A stretch of 37,098 bases of DNA from Ruminococcus sp. (GTDB lineage Bacteria; Bacillota; Clostridia; Lachnospirales; Lachnospiraceae): positions 1 through 37,098 of the forward strand of contig JAHHTL010000021.1 of assembly GCA_020024635.1 (NCBI GenBank), given 5' to 3'. The position numbers were made by a program, and so were the translations under genes. The notes under the pieces are model-generated. The model worked only from the letters and a program-made list of their open reading frames with translations, made no database searches and was not told where the DNA came from. Position 1 is the first letter of the stretch. Each line of letters opens with the position of its first letter. Below, one piece after another: positions 17,822-25,561 of the stretch.

Positions 17822-18430
17822 TTACTGATATTTTTGAATAACTTCGACTCCAATTTTTTCAATCAGATTTTCATCAAATGACATGGTTGAAATTTCTGAA
17901 TCATTATATAATATATTTTCCTGGGGATTTAGTGGATATTTCCCCCAAATAGCACTACAAGGTACATACCACTTATCACCATCAGAATAGTTTAGGAAAA
18001 GCATATATTCATTTTCAACCTGCATTTTTTGATATCCTGCAACATGATATGTTGTGTTTTCTTTTTCATCATAAGCCTCATTTTCAAAGATCGGAAGAAT
18101 ATTTCCTATTTCTATATGTTGATCACTTTCATCTTTATAAACTTTCAAAACTTCTACATTTCCTATCGTGCCAACAAAATAGACATTACCTTGTTCGTTC
18201 CGCCATATAATCGGTTCTTCTTCATTTACTTTTTTTACTTTCACAATAAGAGCAACATTTTCTTCGATAGACTGCAAAGATTGATATTCGTCGATTTTAG
18301 CTTCAACCATTACATTTTTATAGTTTTTTACTACTTTCTTTTCATTTTTATGCATCCCATAATATAACCCAGCAATACTGAAAAATACAACAACAAGACT
18401 CGTAATCATGATAAGTTTTTTCTTTTTCAT
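17822..18430 (-). CDS. Exported or membrane-anchored protein, unknown function
   Basis: A 202-residue protein starting at ATG 18430; GAGG 8 bases upstream favours this start over GTG 18439 and ATG 18436. The N-terminus MKKKKLIMITSLVVVFFSIAG is a signal anchor or uncleaved signal, with no lipobox cysteine. The rest is an acidic, beta-rich outer domain with Trp, Tyr and Asn-rich segments such as VPCSAIWGKYPLN. No family was recognised. It is a single gene that converges on pckA. Confidence 0.75.
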   Translation of the reverse strand: MKKKKLIMITSLVVVFFSIAGLYYGMHKNEKKVVKNYKNVMVEAKIDEYQSLQSIEENVALIVKVKKVNEEEPIIWRNEQGNVYFVGTIGNVEVLKVYKDESDQHIEIGNILPIFENEAYDEKENTTYHVAGYQKMQVENEYMLFLNYSDGDKWYVPCSAIWGKYPLNPQENILYNDSEISTMSFDENLIEKIGVEVIQKYQ

Positions 18431-18536
18431 ACGCATCACCTCATCCTAATTTAATAAATTGCCGCAATTCCTCCTACTTGTATGGAACCCACTTCATCTC
18501 TATTTTTTATAGGAAAAATCATGGAACTTTTGAAGT

Positions 18537-19319
18537 TTACATAAAAATCTCAGCTTCTTTTGAAGAATCGCACATTTTATTCAGCTTTTTATGTAAAGCA
18601 CGGAGTTTAAAATTGCTAACGGAGCGAGCGTGTTGTTTACAGTTACGAACACATTTCAAACAACTGATGCATTTCGTTTTGTCCATTTTTTTTGGAGCGT
18701 CTACACGAATTGCTCCTGTAGGACAGAGTTTAGCACAGTTTTTACACTCTGTACAAAGGGTAACGTCTACCTTTGGAATTAAGGTGGATTTTCCGACCTT
18801 TCGATAAGGTTCGTTTCCAGGAACTGGTAAATCAAAATCCTTAAAAGAAGCTTCTTGTTTGAGTCGACGATTTAATTGGACGCCATAGTCTGCAATGGTT
18901 TTTAAATCTGTTTTATTGGGACGACTCATTCCAATGGAACGCATGAGGGAATGTTCGGTTGGAAAAGCAGCCGCTCCAATTACTTTAAAACCACGTTTTT
19001 GTACTTCTGTTTTTAATTCTAGCAGAGCATCTTCATAGGCACGACATCCATAGGTGGCAACAAGTGCGCATGGAGTATCCTTCCCTTGTAATGTTTCAAA
19101 ATATTCTAAAAAGATAGCAGGAACACGACCACTATAGACAGGAATACCAAATAGTACAAAATCATTTTCCTTAAAGTTCAGAGAAGGTTTTTTCTCTTTG
19201 TGGATGGACAGATCATAGGAAACAGATTTTAATTCAATACCTTTTGCAACTTCCATGATCACTCTTCTTGTGGTGCCGTTAGGACTGAAATAGACTAGTT
19301 TTAACTCATTCATTTTCAT
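18537..19319 (-). CDS. EFR1-family ferredoxin/flavodoxin protein
   Basis: A 260-residue redox protein. The N-terminal flavodoxin-like domain has the phosphate-loop SPNGTTRRV near 12-20 and ALVATYGCRAYEDAL near 85-99. The C-terminal domain carries two 4Fe-4S motifs, CTECKNCAKLCP and CISCLKCVRNCK, so it should bind two clusters. This architecture is the EFR1 family of Clostridia. Its physiological partner is unknown. The ATG at 19319 has AAGGAG about 9 bases upstream on the minus strand; the second ATG two codons in is also possible. Confidence 0.92.
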   Translation of the reverse strand: MKMNELKLVYFSPNGTTRRVIMEVAKGIELKSVSYDLSIHKEKKPSLNFKENDFVLFGIPVYSGRVPAIFLEYFETLQGKDTPCALVATYGCRAYEDALLELKTEVQKRGFKVIGAAAFPTEHSLMRSIGMSRPNKTDLKTIADYGVQLNRRLKQEASFKDFDLPVPGNEPYRKVGKSTLIPKVDVTLCTECKNCAKLCPTGAIRVDAPKKMDKTKCISCLKCVRNCKQHARSVSNFKLRALHKKLNKMCDSSKEAEIFM

Positions 19320-19467
19320 AGATCAAAACTCCTTTTGTATAAAAGTTTTTCCACAGAAATTAGTTCTAGTTTCTTGGAAAAATGTATAAAAATAACTATA
19401 TCATATCTTGATTCAAATTGCACGAATTAAAGGGGAAAAATGAAAAGTGTAAAAAAAGTTGTTTTTG

Positions 19468-19496
19468 TTGTATTATCAAGGTAAATAGGTTATAAT
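19468..19496 (+). promoter_or_regulatory. Promoter of the 6S RNA gene
   Basis: TTGTAT (19468-19473) and a perfect TATAAT (19491-19496) are 17 bases apart, predicting a start at about 19503, exactly where the 6S-like sequence begins. Confidence 0.85.
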
Positions 19497-19502
19497 AGGT
19501 GT

Positions 19503-19690
19503 AGGAAACCTGAGATGTACGATAATCCTGCTATTTTGAACCTACATTTACTTTAAACGGGATTCTTATATTTCTGTAATATGCCAGGCCTCCGATTGAG
19601 CAGTGGAAGGCAGAAAAGCAGATGCGGTTGCCCACCTAGCTACGGCTAGGAGTCAAAATACAGGACCGGCATTTTGGGGAACTTACTAAA
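19503..19690 (+). ncRNA. ssrS: 6S RNA
   Basis: The transcript predicted from the promoter folds like a Firmicutes 6S RNA, which binds sigma-A RNA polymerase and dampens transcription in stationary phase. Its halves pair: TCCTG with CAGGA and ATTTTGA with TCAAAAT (about 19526-19539 with 19652-19665), and AGATG with CATTT outside that stem. The centre is a large bulged region, and GGACCGGCATTTTGGGG near the 3' end matches the clostridial form as remembered. No good ORF is present. The 5' end is set from the promoter and the 3' end is approximate; unprocessed RNA may reach the hairpin at 19697-19725. Confidence 0.75.
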
Positions 19691-19696
19691 GATAAA

Positions 19697-19725
19697 GGCA
19701 GCTGTCAGCGTACGGCTGTCTTTTT
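19697..19725 (+). terminator. Terminator after 6S RNA
   Basis: GGCAGC (19697-19702) pairs with GCTGTC (19715-19720), with one G-U pair, and is followed by TTTTT. It stands 33 bases before the YihY-family ATG, so some read-through into that gene is possible. Confidence 0.6.
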
Positions 19726-19757
19726 CATTCGAGATATACTTTAAACGGAGAAACAAT

Positions 19758-20633
19758 ATGAAAATCAGATTCAAAAATTTACGAAATAAAATTGATCGAT
19801 ATATACAAATTGTTAATTCACATAGTACAGGTGCGTATGCAGCACAGGCAGCATACTTTTTTATGTTGTCACTAATTCCGATTATTTTGTTACTTATGAC
19901 TTTGGTACAATATACACCTGTTACACAAGAGGATGTGATCGGTGCAGTCAGACAAGTTTTTCCGTCTACAGTAGAAGGGTTTATTATTTCTATCGTTAGA
20001 CAGGTGTATGCACAATCTGTTACAATCATTCCAGTTACAATTTTAGTTGCACTTTGGTCAGCGGGAAAAGGAGTGTTGTCTGTAACATCAGGGCTCAATA
20101 AAATATATGAAAAAACAGAAACAAGAAATTATATATACCTTCGAATCAGAGCGTCTTTTTATACCGTACTATTTATTCTGGCAATTATAATTTCACTGAT
20201 TGTATCTGTGTTTGGAAATAGTATCAGCTTTTTTGTTGTGAAGCACGTTCCTATGATGCAAAAATTTATGTATCTGCTGATTCGAGTTCGTACAATATTT
20301 TCTCTCATCATATTAACGTTATTTTGGGATCTTGCATACAAATATCTTCCAGATCGTACAAAAAAGCACAAAACAACCATGAGACAACAATTGCCAGGAG
20401 CAATTTTTACATCCTGTGGCTGGCTTTTTATTTCCTTTATTTTCTCTGTTTATTTAGATGTATTTACAGGATTTTCCAATATGTATGGAAGCTTGACGAC
20501 GATTATATTGATCATGCTTTGGCTGTATTTTTGTATGTATGTTATTCTATTAGGGGGAGAATTAAATGCGGCTGTGGAGGAATTTACCAATCGATTAAAG
20601 ATAGCAACACCCAAGGAGAATGTGGAAAATTAG
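19758..20633 (+). CDS. YihY/virulence factor BrkB family membrane protein
   Basis: A 291-residue polytopic membrane protein. About six membrane helices are visible, starting with AAYFFMLSLIPIILLLMTLV, and the family patterns AYAAQAAYFFMLSLIP, LWSAGKGV and MYGSLTTIILIMLWLYFCMYVILLGGELNA are present. ATG 19758 with ACGGAG before it is preferred over upstream in-frame starts that overlap the RNA terminator. The biochemical function of the family is not established. It follows the 6S gene, with no clear promoter of its own. Confidence 0.9.
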   Translation: MKIRFKNLRNKIDRYIQIVNSHSTGAYAAQAAYFFMLSLIPIILLLMTLVQYTPVTQEDVIGAVRQVFPSTVEGFIISIVRQVYAQSVTIIPVTILVALWSAGKGVLSVTSGLNKIYEKTETRNYIYLRIRASFYTVLFILAIIISLIVSVFGNSISFFVVKHVPMMQKFMYLLIRVRTIFSLIILTLFWDLAYKYLPDRTKKHKTTMRQQLPGAIFTSCGWLFISFIFSVYLDVFTGFSNMYGSLTTIILIMLWLYFCMYVILLGGELNAAVEEFTNRLKIATPKENVEN

Positions 20634-20640
20634 AAAATCC

Positions 20641-20668
20641 TTGACAAACATTGTTGTTATGTTACAAT
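20641..20668 (+). promoter_or_regulatory. Promoter of the pheST transcript
   Basis: A perfect TTGACA (20641-20646) is 16 bases from TACAAT (20663-20668), and TG one base before it gives an extended -10. The start is expected near 20675, at the head of the T-box leader. Confidence 0.85.
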
Positions 20669-20674
20669 GATAAA

Positions 20675-20939
20675 GTAAATTGACTATACAAATAGAAATA
20701 AAAGCAATCATCGTGCAAAGTAGAGCCCCGTTTTCTATCAGAGAGAGAGAATCACTGGCTGTAAATTCTCTTTAGTTCAGACGGCAATCGAATTTCCCAC
20801 GTTAGCTGCATTCTTGAAAGAGTTTTGACTAGAGAGTGCCGTATGTTGTACGTTACACAAGACTAAGCGCTCACTTTTGTGGGAATTAGGGTGGTACCGC
20901 GATTATGACTTCGTCCCTTTTGGGAGGAGGTCTTTTTTT
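20675..20939 (+). promoter_or_regulatory. T-box leader controlling pheS-pheT
   Basis: A tRNA-sensing leader. The diagnostic T-box sequence AATTAGGGTGGTACCGCG lies at 20884-20901. It is followed by a terminator made of GACTTCGTCCC (20907-20917) and GGGAGGAGGTC (20922-20932) and seven T. Upstream, AGAGAGAGAA pairs with TTCTCTTT in the stem I region and ACGGCA pairs with TGCCGT. Uncharged tRNA-Phe should stabilise the antiterminator and allow pheST transcription. The specifier should be a Phe codon; TTC triplets at 20794-20796 and 20811-20813 are candidates, not resolved here. Confidence 0.92.
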
Positions 20940-21010
20940 GTTATAGTTTGAAAGATCATAAACTTGTTATAGAAGGGAAAATCCCTTTGACATATGAAAG
21001 GAGAAAATGA

Positions 21011-22030
21011 ATGAAAGAGAGATTGGAGCAGATTAAAGCAGATGCACTTGCGCAGATTCAGGCTGCAGATATTCCAAGTAAACTAAATGATGTAAGAATC
21101 AAGTTTCTAGGGAAAAAAGGTGAAATGACAGCTGTTTTAAAAGGAATGAAAGATGTCGCACCAGAAGATAGACCAGTGGTTGGACAATTGGTAAATGAAA
21201 CAAGAACAGCGATAGAAACAGCGCTGGAAGAATCAAAAACAACCATGGAAAAACGAATCCGTGAAGAGAAATTGAGAACAGAAGTAATAGATGTTACTCT
21301 TCCATCAAAAAAAGCAGTGTTAGGTCATCGACATCCCAATACGATTGCATTAGAAGAAGTAGAACGAATTTTTGTAGGTATGGGATATGAGGTAGTTGAA
21401 GGACCGGAAGTAGAGTATGATCTTTACAATTTTGAAAAATTAAATATTCCGGCAGATCATCCGGCAAAAGATGAACAAGATACATTTTACATTAACAAAA
21501 ACATTGTACTTCGTACACAGACATCACCAGTACAAGCCCGTGTTATGGAACAAGGGAAACTTCCCATCCGAATGATCGCACCAGGTAGAGTTTTTCGATC
21601 CGATGAAGTGGATGCGACGCACTCTCCATCGTTTCATCAGATTGAAGGTCTTGTGATCGATAAAAACATTTCATTTGCAGACCTAAAGGGAACATTGGAG
21701 GTGTTTGCAAAAGAATTATTTGGGCCAGAGACAAAAACAAAATTCCGTCCACATCATTTCCCGTTTACAGAACCAAGCGCAGAAGTAGATGTGACATGTT
21801 TTAAATGTGGAGGAAAAGGATGTCGTTTCTGTAAGGGATCTGGTTGGATTGAAATTTTAGGTTGTGGAATGGTACATCCCCATGTTTTAGAAATGTGTGG
21901 AATCGATCCGCAAGAATATACAGGATTTGCGTTCGGCGTGGGACTTGAGCGTATCGCTCTTCTGAAATATGAAATTGATGATATGAGACTGCTGTATGAA
22001 AATGATATCCGATTCTTAAAACAGTTTTAA
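21011..22030 (+). CDS. pheS: Phenylalanyl-tRNA synthetase alpha subunit
   Basis: The 339-residue catalytic subunit of the alpha2-beta2 enzyme that charges tRNA-Phe. Class II motifs are visible: motif 2 region APGRVFRSDEVDATHSPSFHQIEGL near 190-215 and motif 3 GFAFGVGLERIALLKY near 300-315. The cysteine-rich insert CFKCGGKGCRFCKGSGW near 260-276 is a zinc-like knuckle seen in many Firmicutes PheS. The N-terminal coiled-coil arm (1-85) is complete. AAAGGAG precedes the ATG. It lies under T-box control and is followed 22 bases later by pheT. Confidence 0.98.
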   Translation: MKERLEQIKADALAQIQAADIPSKLNDVRIKFLGKKGEMTAVLKGMKDVAPEDRPVVGQLVNETRTAIETALEESKTTMEKRIREEKLRTEVIDVTLPSKKAVLGHRHPNTIALEEVERIFVGMGYEVVEGPEVEYDLYNFEKLNIPADHPAKDEQDTFYINKNIVLRTQTSPVQARVMEQGKLPIRMIAPGRVFRSDEVDATHSPSFHQIEGLVIDKNISFADLKGTLEVFAKELFGPETKTKFRPHHFPFTEPSAEVDVTCFKCGGKGCRFCKGSGWIEILGCGMVHPHVLEMCGIDPQEYTGFAFGVGLERIALLKYEIDDMRLLYENDIRFLKQF

Positions 22031-22052
22031 TAAGAAAGTGAGGAAATAAATA

Positions 22053-24470
22053 GTGAATACTTCGTTATCATGGATAAAAGCATACGTTCCTGATCTTGAT
22101 GTGACAGCGCAGGAATATACAGATGCAATGACATTATCTGGCACCAAGGTGGAAGGGTTTGAAGAACTTGATGCAGATCTTGAGAAAATTGTGATTGGTC
22201 AGATTGACAAAATAGAGAAGCACCCAGATGCAGATAAATTAATCATTTGTCAGGTAAACGTAGGGGAAGAATCTGTACAGATCGTTACAGGAGCAAGTAA
22301 TGTAAAAGAAGGAGATAAAGTTCCGGTAGTGTTAGATGGAGGTCGTGTTGCAGGTGGACATGACGGCTCTAAGACACCTGGTGGAATGAAGATAAAAAAA
22401 GGAAAATTACGTGGCGTTCCAAGTTATGGAATGATGTGTTCTATTGAAGAACTTGGATCAACAAAAGAGATGTATCCAGATGCGCCAGAGCATGGAATTT
22501 ATATCATGCCAGAAGATGCAGTGGTAGGTTCTAGTGCGATTGAAGCACTGGGATTAAATGACGTTGTTTTCGAATATGAGATCACATCAAATCGTGTGGA
22601 TTGCTACAGTGTTGTAGGAATTGCAAGAGAAGCGGCAGCTACATTTAAAAAAGAGTTTGTTCCACCGGTTGTAACAAAGACAGGAAATGAAGAAGATGTC
22701 AATGACTATATTAAGGTTACAGTGGAAAATTCCAATCTTTGTCCAAGATACTGCGCAAGAGTTGTGAAAAATATAAAAGTTGGTCCATCCCCAAAATGGA
22801 TGCAAAGAAGACTTGCATCTGTTGGAATTCGTCCAATCAATAATCTTGTAGATATTACAAACTATGTGATGGAAGAGTTTGGACAACCAATGCATGCATT
22901 TGATCTGTCTAAAATAGCAGGAAATGAAATTGTTGTAAAAAATGCAAAAGACAATGAGAAATTTATAACGTTAGATGGACAAGAACGAACGCTTGACAAA
23001 GAAGTTCTGATGATCTGCGATGGAGAAAAAGAAATCGCAATTGCAGGAATCATGGGTGGAGAAAACTCTATGATTACAGATGATGTTCAAACAATGCTTT
23101 TTGAAGCAGCATGTTTTGATGGGGTAAGTATTCGTAAATCAGCAAAGCGTTTGGGACTTCGTACAGATGCTTCCGGAAAATTTGAAAAAGGACTTGATCC
23201 TAATAATGCACAAGCTGCTATGGATAGAGCTTGCCAGTTAATAGAAGAACTTGGGGCAGGTGAAGTCGTAGGTGGTATGGTTGACGTTTATGGAAAGGTG
23301 AAAGAGCCAGTAAGAGTTCCTTTTGATGCGCAAAAAATCAACGCCATGTTAGGAACGAATTTGTCTGAAGAAGAAATGCTTGGATATTTTGAAAAAATTG
23401 ATCTAGCATATGATTCTGAGACAAAAGAGGTCATCGCGCCTACATTCCGTCATGATTTATTCCGTATTGCGGACCTCGCAGAAGAAGTGGCGAGATTTTA
23501 TGGATACGATAATATTCCTACCACACTTCCAACAGGAGAGGCTACCACCGGTAAATTATCTTTTAAACTTCGCATCGAAGAGATGGCAAGAAATATAGCA
23601 GAATATTGTGGATTTAGCCAGGGAATGAACTATTCTTTTGAAAGCCCAAAGGTATTTGATAAGTTGCTTCTTCCAGAAGATTCAGTACTTCGAAATACGG
23701 TAAATATTATGAATCCATTGGGAGAAGATTATAGTATCATGAGAACGACTTCTTTAAATGGTATGCTAACTTCCCTTGCAACAAACTACAACAGAAGAAA
23801 CAAAGCGGTTCGCCTTTATGAGCTTGGAAATATTTATCTTCCGAAAGAACTTCCAGTCAAAGAACTTCCAGAAGAGAGAATGCAATTTACCCTTGGAATG
23901 TATGGAGAGGGAGATTTCTTTAGCATGAAAGGGGTTGTAGAAGAGTTCTTTGAAAAAATAGGAATGAATCAAAGAGAAACCTATGATCCACATGCAGAAA
24001 AACCATTCCTTCATCCAGGGCGTCAGGCAAATATTCTGTATGATGGAAATGTGGTTGGATATTTAGGAGAGGTACATCCAGAAGTTGCGGATAACTATGG
24101 AATTGGTGACCGTGCTTACATTGCGGTACTGGATATGCCGGCAATCCTTCCATATGCGACCTTTGATAGAAAATATGAAGGAATCGCAAAATATCCTGCA
24201 GTTACACGGGATATTAGTATGGTTGTCCCAAAAGAAATTCTTGCAGGACAGATTGAAGAAGTCATTGAAACAAAAGGTGGAGCATACTTAGAAAGCTTTG
24301 CATTGTTCGATTTATATGAAGGTTCACAAATTAAAGAAGGATATAAATCAATCGCGTATTCCATTGTATTCCGTGCAAAGGATCGTACATTAGAAGAAGC
24401 AGATATTACAGCAGCAATGGACAAAATCCTAAAAGCATTGGAAGAGATGGGAATTGAATTAAGACAGTAA
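22053..24470 (+). CDS. pheT: Phenylalanyl-tRNA synthetase beta subunit
   Basis: The 805-residue beta subunit, full length for the family. It starts at GTG 22053, with GTGAGG about 10 bases upstream; the N-terminus NTSLSWIKAYVPDLD is family-standard. Domains in order are a tRNA-binding OB fold (about 40-155), the B3/B4 editing region (about 210-395), the B5 domain (about 405-475), the inactive synthetase-like core, and a C-terminal ferredoxin-fold anticodon-binding domain (about 710-805) ending in ALEEMGIELRQ. It belongs with pheS in one transcript. Confidence 0.98.
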   Translation: MNTSLSWIKAYVPDLDVTAQEYTDAMTLSGTKVEGFEELDADLEKIVIGQIDKIEKHPDADKLIICQVNVGEESVQIVTGASNVKEGDKVPVVLDGGRVAGGHDGSKTPGGMKIKKGKLRGVPSYGMMCSIEELGSTKEMYPDAPEHGIYIMPEDAVVGSSAIEALGLNDVVFEYEITSNRVDCYSVVGIAREAAATFKKEFVPPVVTKTGNEEDVNDYIKVTVENSNLCPRYCARVVKNIKVGPSPKWMQRRLASVGIRPINNLVDITNYVMEEFGQPMHAFDLSKIAGNEIVVKNAKDNEKFITLDGQERTLDKEVLMICDGEKEIAIAGIMGGENSMITDDVQTMLFEAACFDGVSIRKSAKRLGLRTDASGKFEKGLDPNNAQAAMDRACQLIEELGAGEVVGGMVDVYGKVKEPVRVPFDAQKINAMLGTNLSEEEMLGYFEKIDLAYDSETKEVIAPTFRHDLFRIADLAEEVARFYGYDNIPTTLPTGEATTGKLSFKLRIEEMARNIAEYCGFSQGMNYSFESPKVFDKLLLPEDSVLRNTVNIMNPLGEDYSIMRTTSLNGMLTSLATNYNRRNKAVRLYELGNIYLPKELPVKELPEERMQFTLGMYGEGDFFSMKGVVEEFFEKIGMNQRETYDPHAEKPFLHPGRQANILYDGNVVGYLGEVHPEVADNYGIGDRAYIAVLDMPAILPYATFDRKYEGIAKYPAVTRDISMVVPKEILAGQIEEVIETKGGAYLESFALFDLYEGSQIKEGYKSIAYSIVFRAKDRTLEEADITAAMDKILKALEEMGIELRQ

Positions 24471-24495
24471 TGTGTTAGGAGAGAAGGAATCAACA

Positions 24496-25521
24496 TTGAA
24501 GACAAGTGATTTTTATTTTGACCTTCCGGAGGAACTGATTGCACAGGATCCTCTGGAAGATCGTTCAAGCTCCAGACTTCTTGCACTTGACAAGGTGTCT
24601 GGAAAAACAGAGCATCGCAAGTTTAAGGATATATTAGCGTATTTAAAACCAGGAGATTGTTTGGTGATTAATAATACCAAAGTTATTCCGGCTCGTCTTA
24701 TTGGAGCAAAAGAGGGAACCGATGCGAAAGTAGAAGTACTTCTTTTGAAGAGAAAAGAAAAAGATGTGTGGGAAACTTTGGTAAAACCTGGGAAAAAGAT
24801 GAAAGTTGGTGCCCGAGTAAGTTTTGGAGATGGACTTCTTAAGGGAGAAGTTGTGGATATTGTAGAAGAGGGAAATCGATTGGTACGCTTCGAATATGAA
24901 GGCATATTTGAGGAGATTTTAGATCAGTTGGGGCAAATGCCACTTCCACCATATATTACACATCAGCTTCAGGATAAAGACAGATACAATACTGTTTATG
25001 CAGAGCATGCGGGATCTGCTGCTGCACCAACAGCAGGCTTGCATTTCACACCAGAATTATTAAAGCAGGTGGAAGAAAAAGGGGTGGATATTGCAAGAGT
25101 GACACTCCATGTAGGACTTGGAACTTTCCGTCCCGTGAAAGTAGAAGATGTGACCAACCACCATATGCATTCTGAATTTTACCAAATAGAAAAAGAAGCA
25201 GCAGATAAGATCAATCATGCAAAGGAATCTGGAGGGCGTATTATCTGCGTGGGAACTACAAGTTGTCGAACCATTGAATCGGCAGCAGATGAAAATGGAC
25301 ATTTGGAGCCATGTAGTGGATGGACAGAAATCTTTATTTATCCAGGATATAAATTTAAAGTATTGGATGGACTGATTACAAATTTCCATCTTCCGGAATC
25401 TACATTAATAATGCTTGTTTCCGCACTTGCTGGAAAAGAACATGTACTTGCTGCCTATGAGGAAGCTGTAAAAGAACGGTATCGATTCTTCAGTTTTGGA
25501 GATGCTATGATCGTTATTTAG
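24496..25521 (+). CDS. queA: tRNA preQ1(34) S-adenosylmethionine ribosyltransferase-isomerase
   Basis: A 341-residue enzyme that transfers and isomerises ribose from SAM onto preQ1 in tRNA, giving epoxyqueuosine. The family N-terminus KTSDFYFDLPEELIAQDPL fixes the start at TTG 24496, with AAGGA 6-7 bases upstream; the in-frame start at 24472 has no such site. Further signatures are NNTKVIPARLIG, HAGSAAAPTAGLHFT and FHLPESTLIMLVSA. It is 25 bases after pheT and probably on the same transcript, so queA may partly follow tRNA-Phe charging through the T-box. QueH, the next enzyme, is encoded at 10625. Confidence 0.96.
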   Translation: MKTSDFYFDLPEELIAQDPLEDRSSSRLLALDKVSGKTEHRKFKDILAYLKPGDCLVINNTKVIPARLIGAKEGTDAKVEVLLLKRKEKDVWETLVKPGKKMKVGARVSFGDGLLKGEVVDIVEEGNRLVRFEYEGIFEEILDQLGQMPLPPYITHQLQDKDRYNTVYAEHAGSAAAPTAGLHFTPELLKQVEEKGVDIARVTLHVGLGTFRPVKVEDVTNHHMHSEFYQIEKEAADKINHAKESGGRIICVGTTSCRTIESAADENGHLEPCSGWTEIFIYPGYKFKVLDGLITNFHLPESTLIMLVSALAGKEHVLAAYEEAVKERYRFFSFGDAMIVI

Positions 25522-25525
25522 AGAG

Positions 25526-25552
25526 AAATCCCGAGCTTTACGCTCGGGATTT
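25526..25552. terminator. Bidirectional terminator between queA and the ABC permease gene
   Basis: AAATCCCGAGC (25526-25536) pairs perfectly with GCTCGGGATTT (25542-25552) around a 5-base loop, with T-tracts on both strands. It lies between convergent genes whose stops are 25521 and 25562. Confidence 0.92.
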
Positions 25553-25561
25553 TCTAATGTA

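Noticed and set aside
20675..20939. T-box as a novel RNA
   Set aside because: The AATTAGGGTGGTACCGCG box and terminator mark it as an ordinary T-box for an aminoacyl-tRNA synthetase operon.
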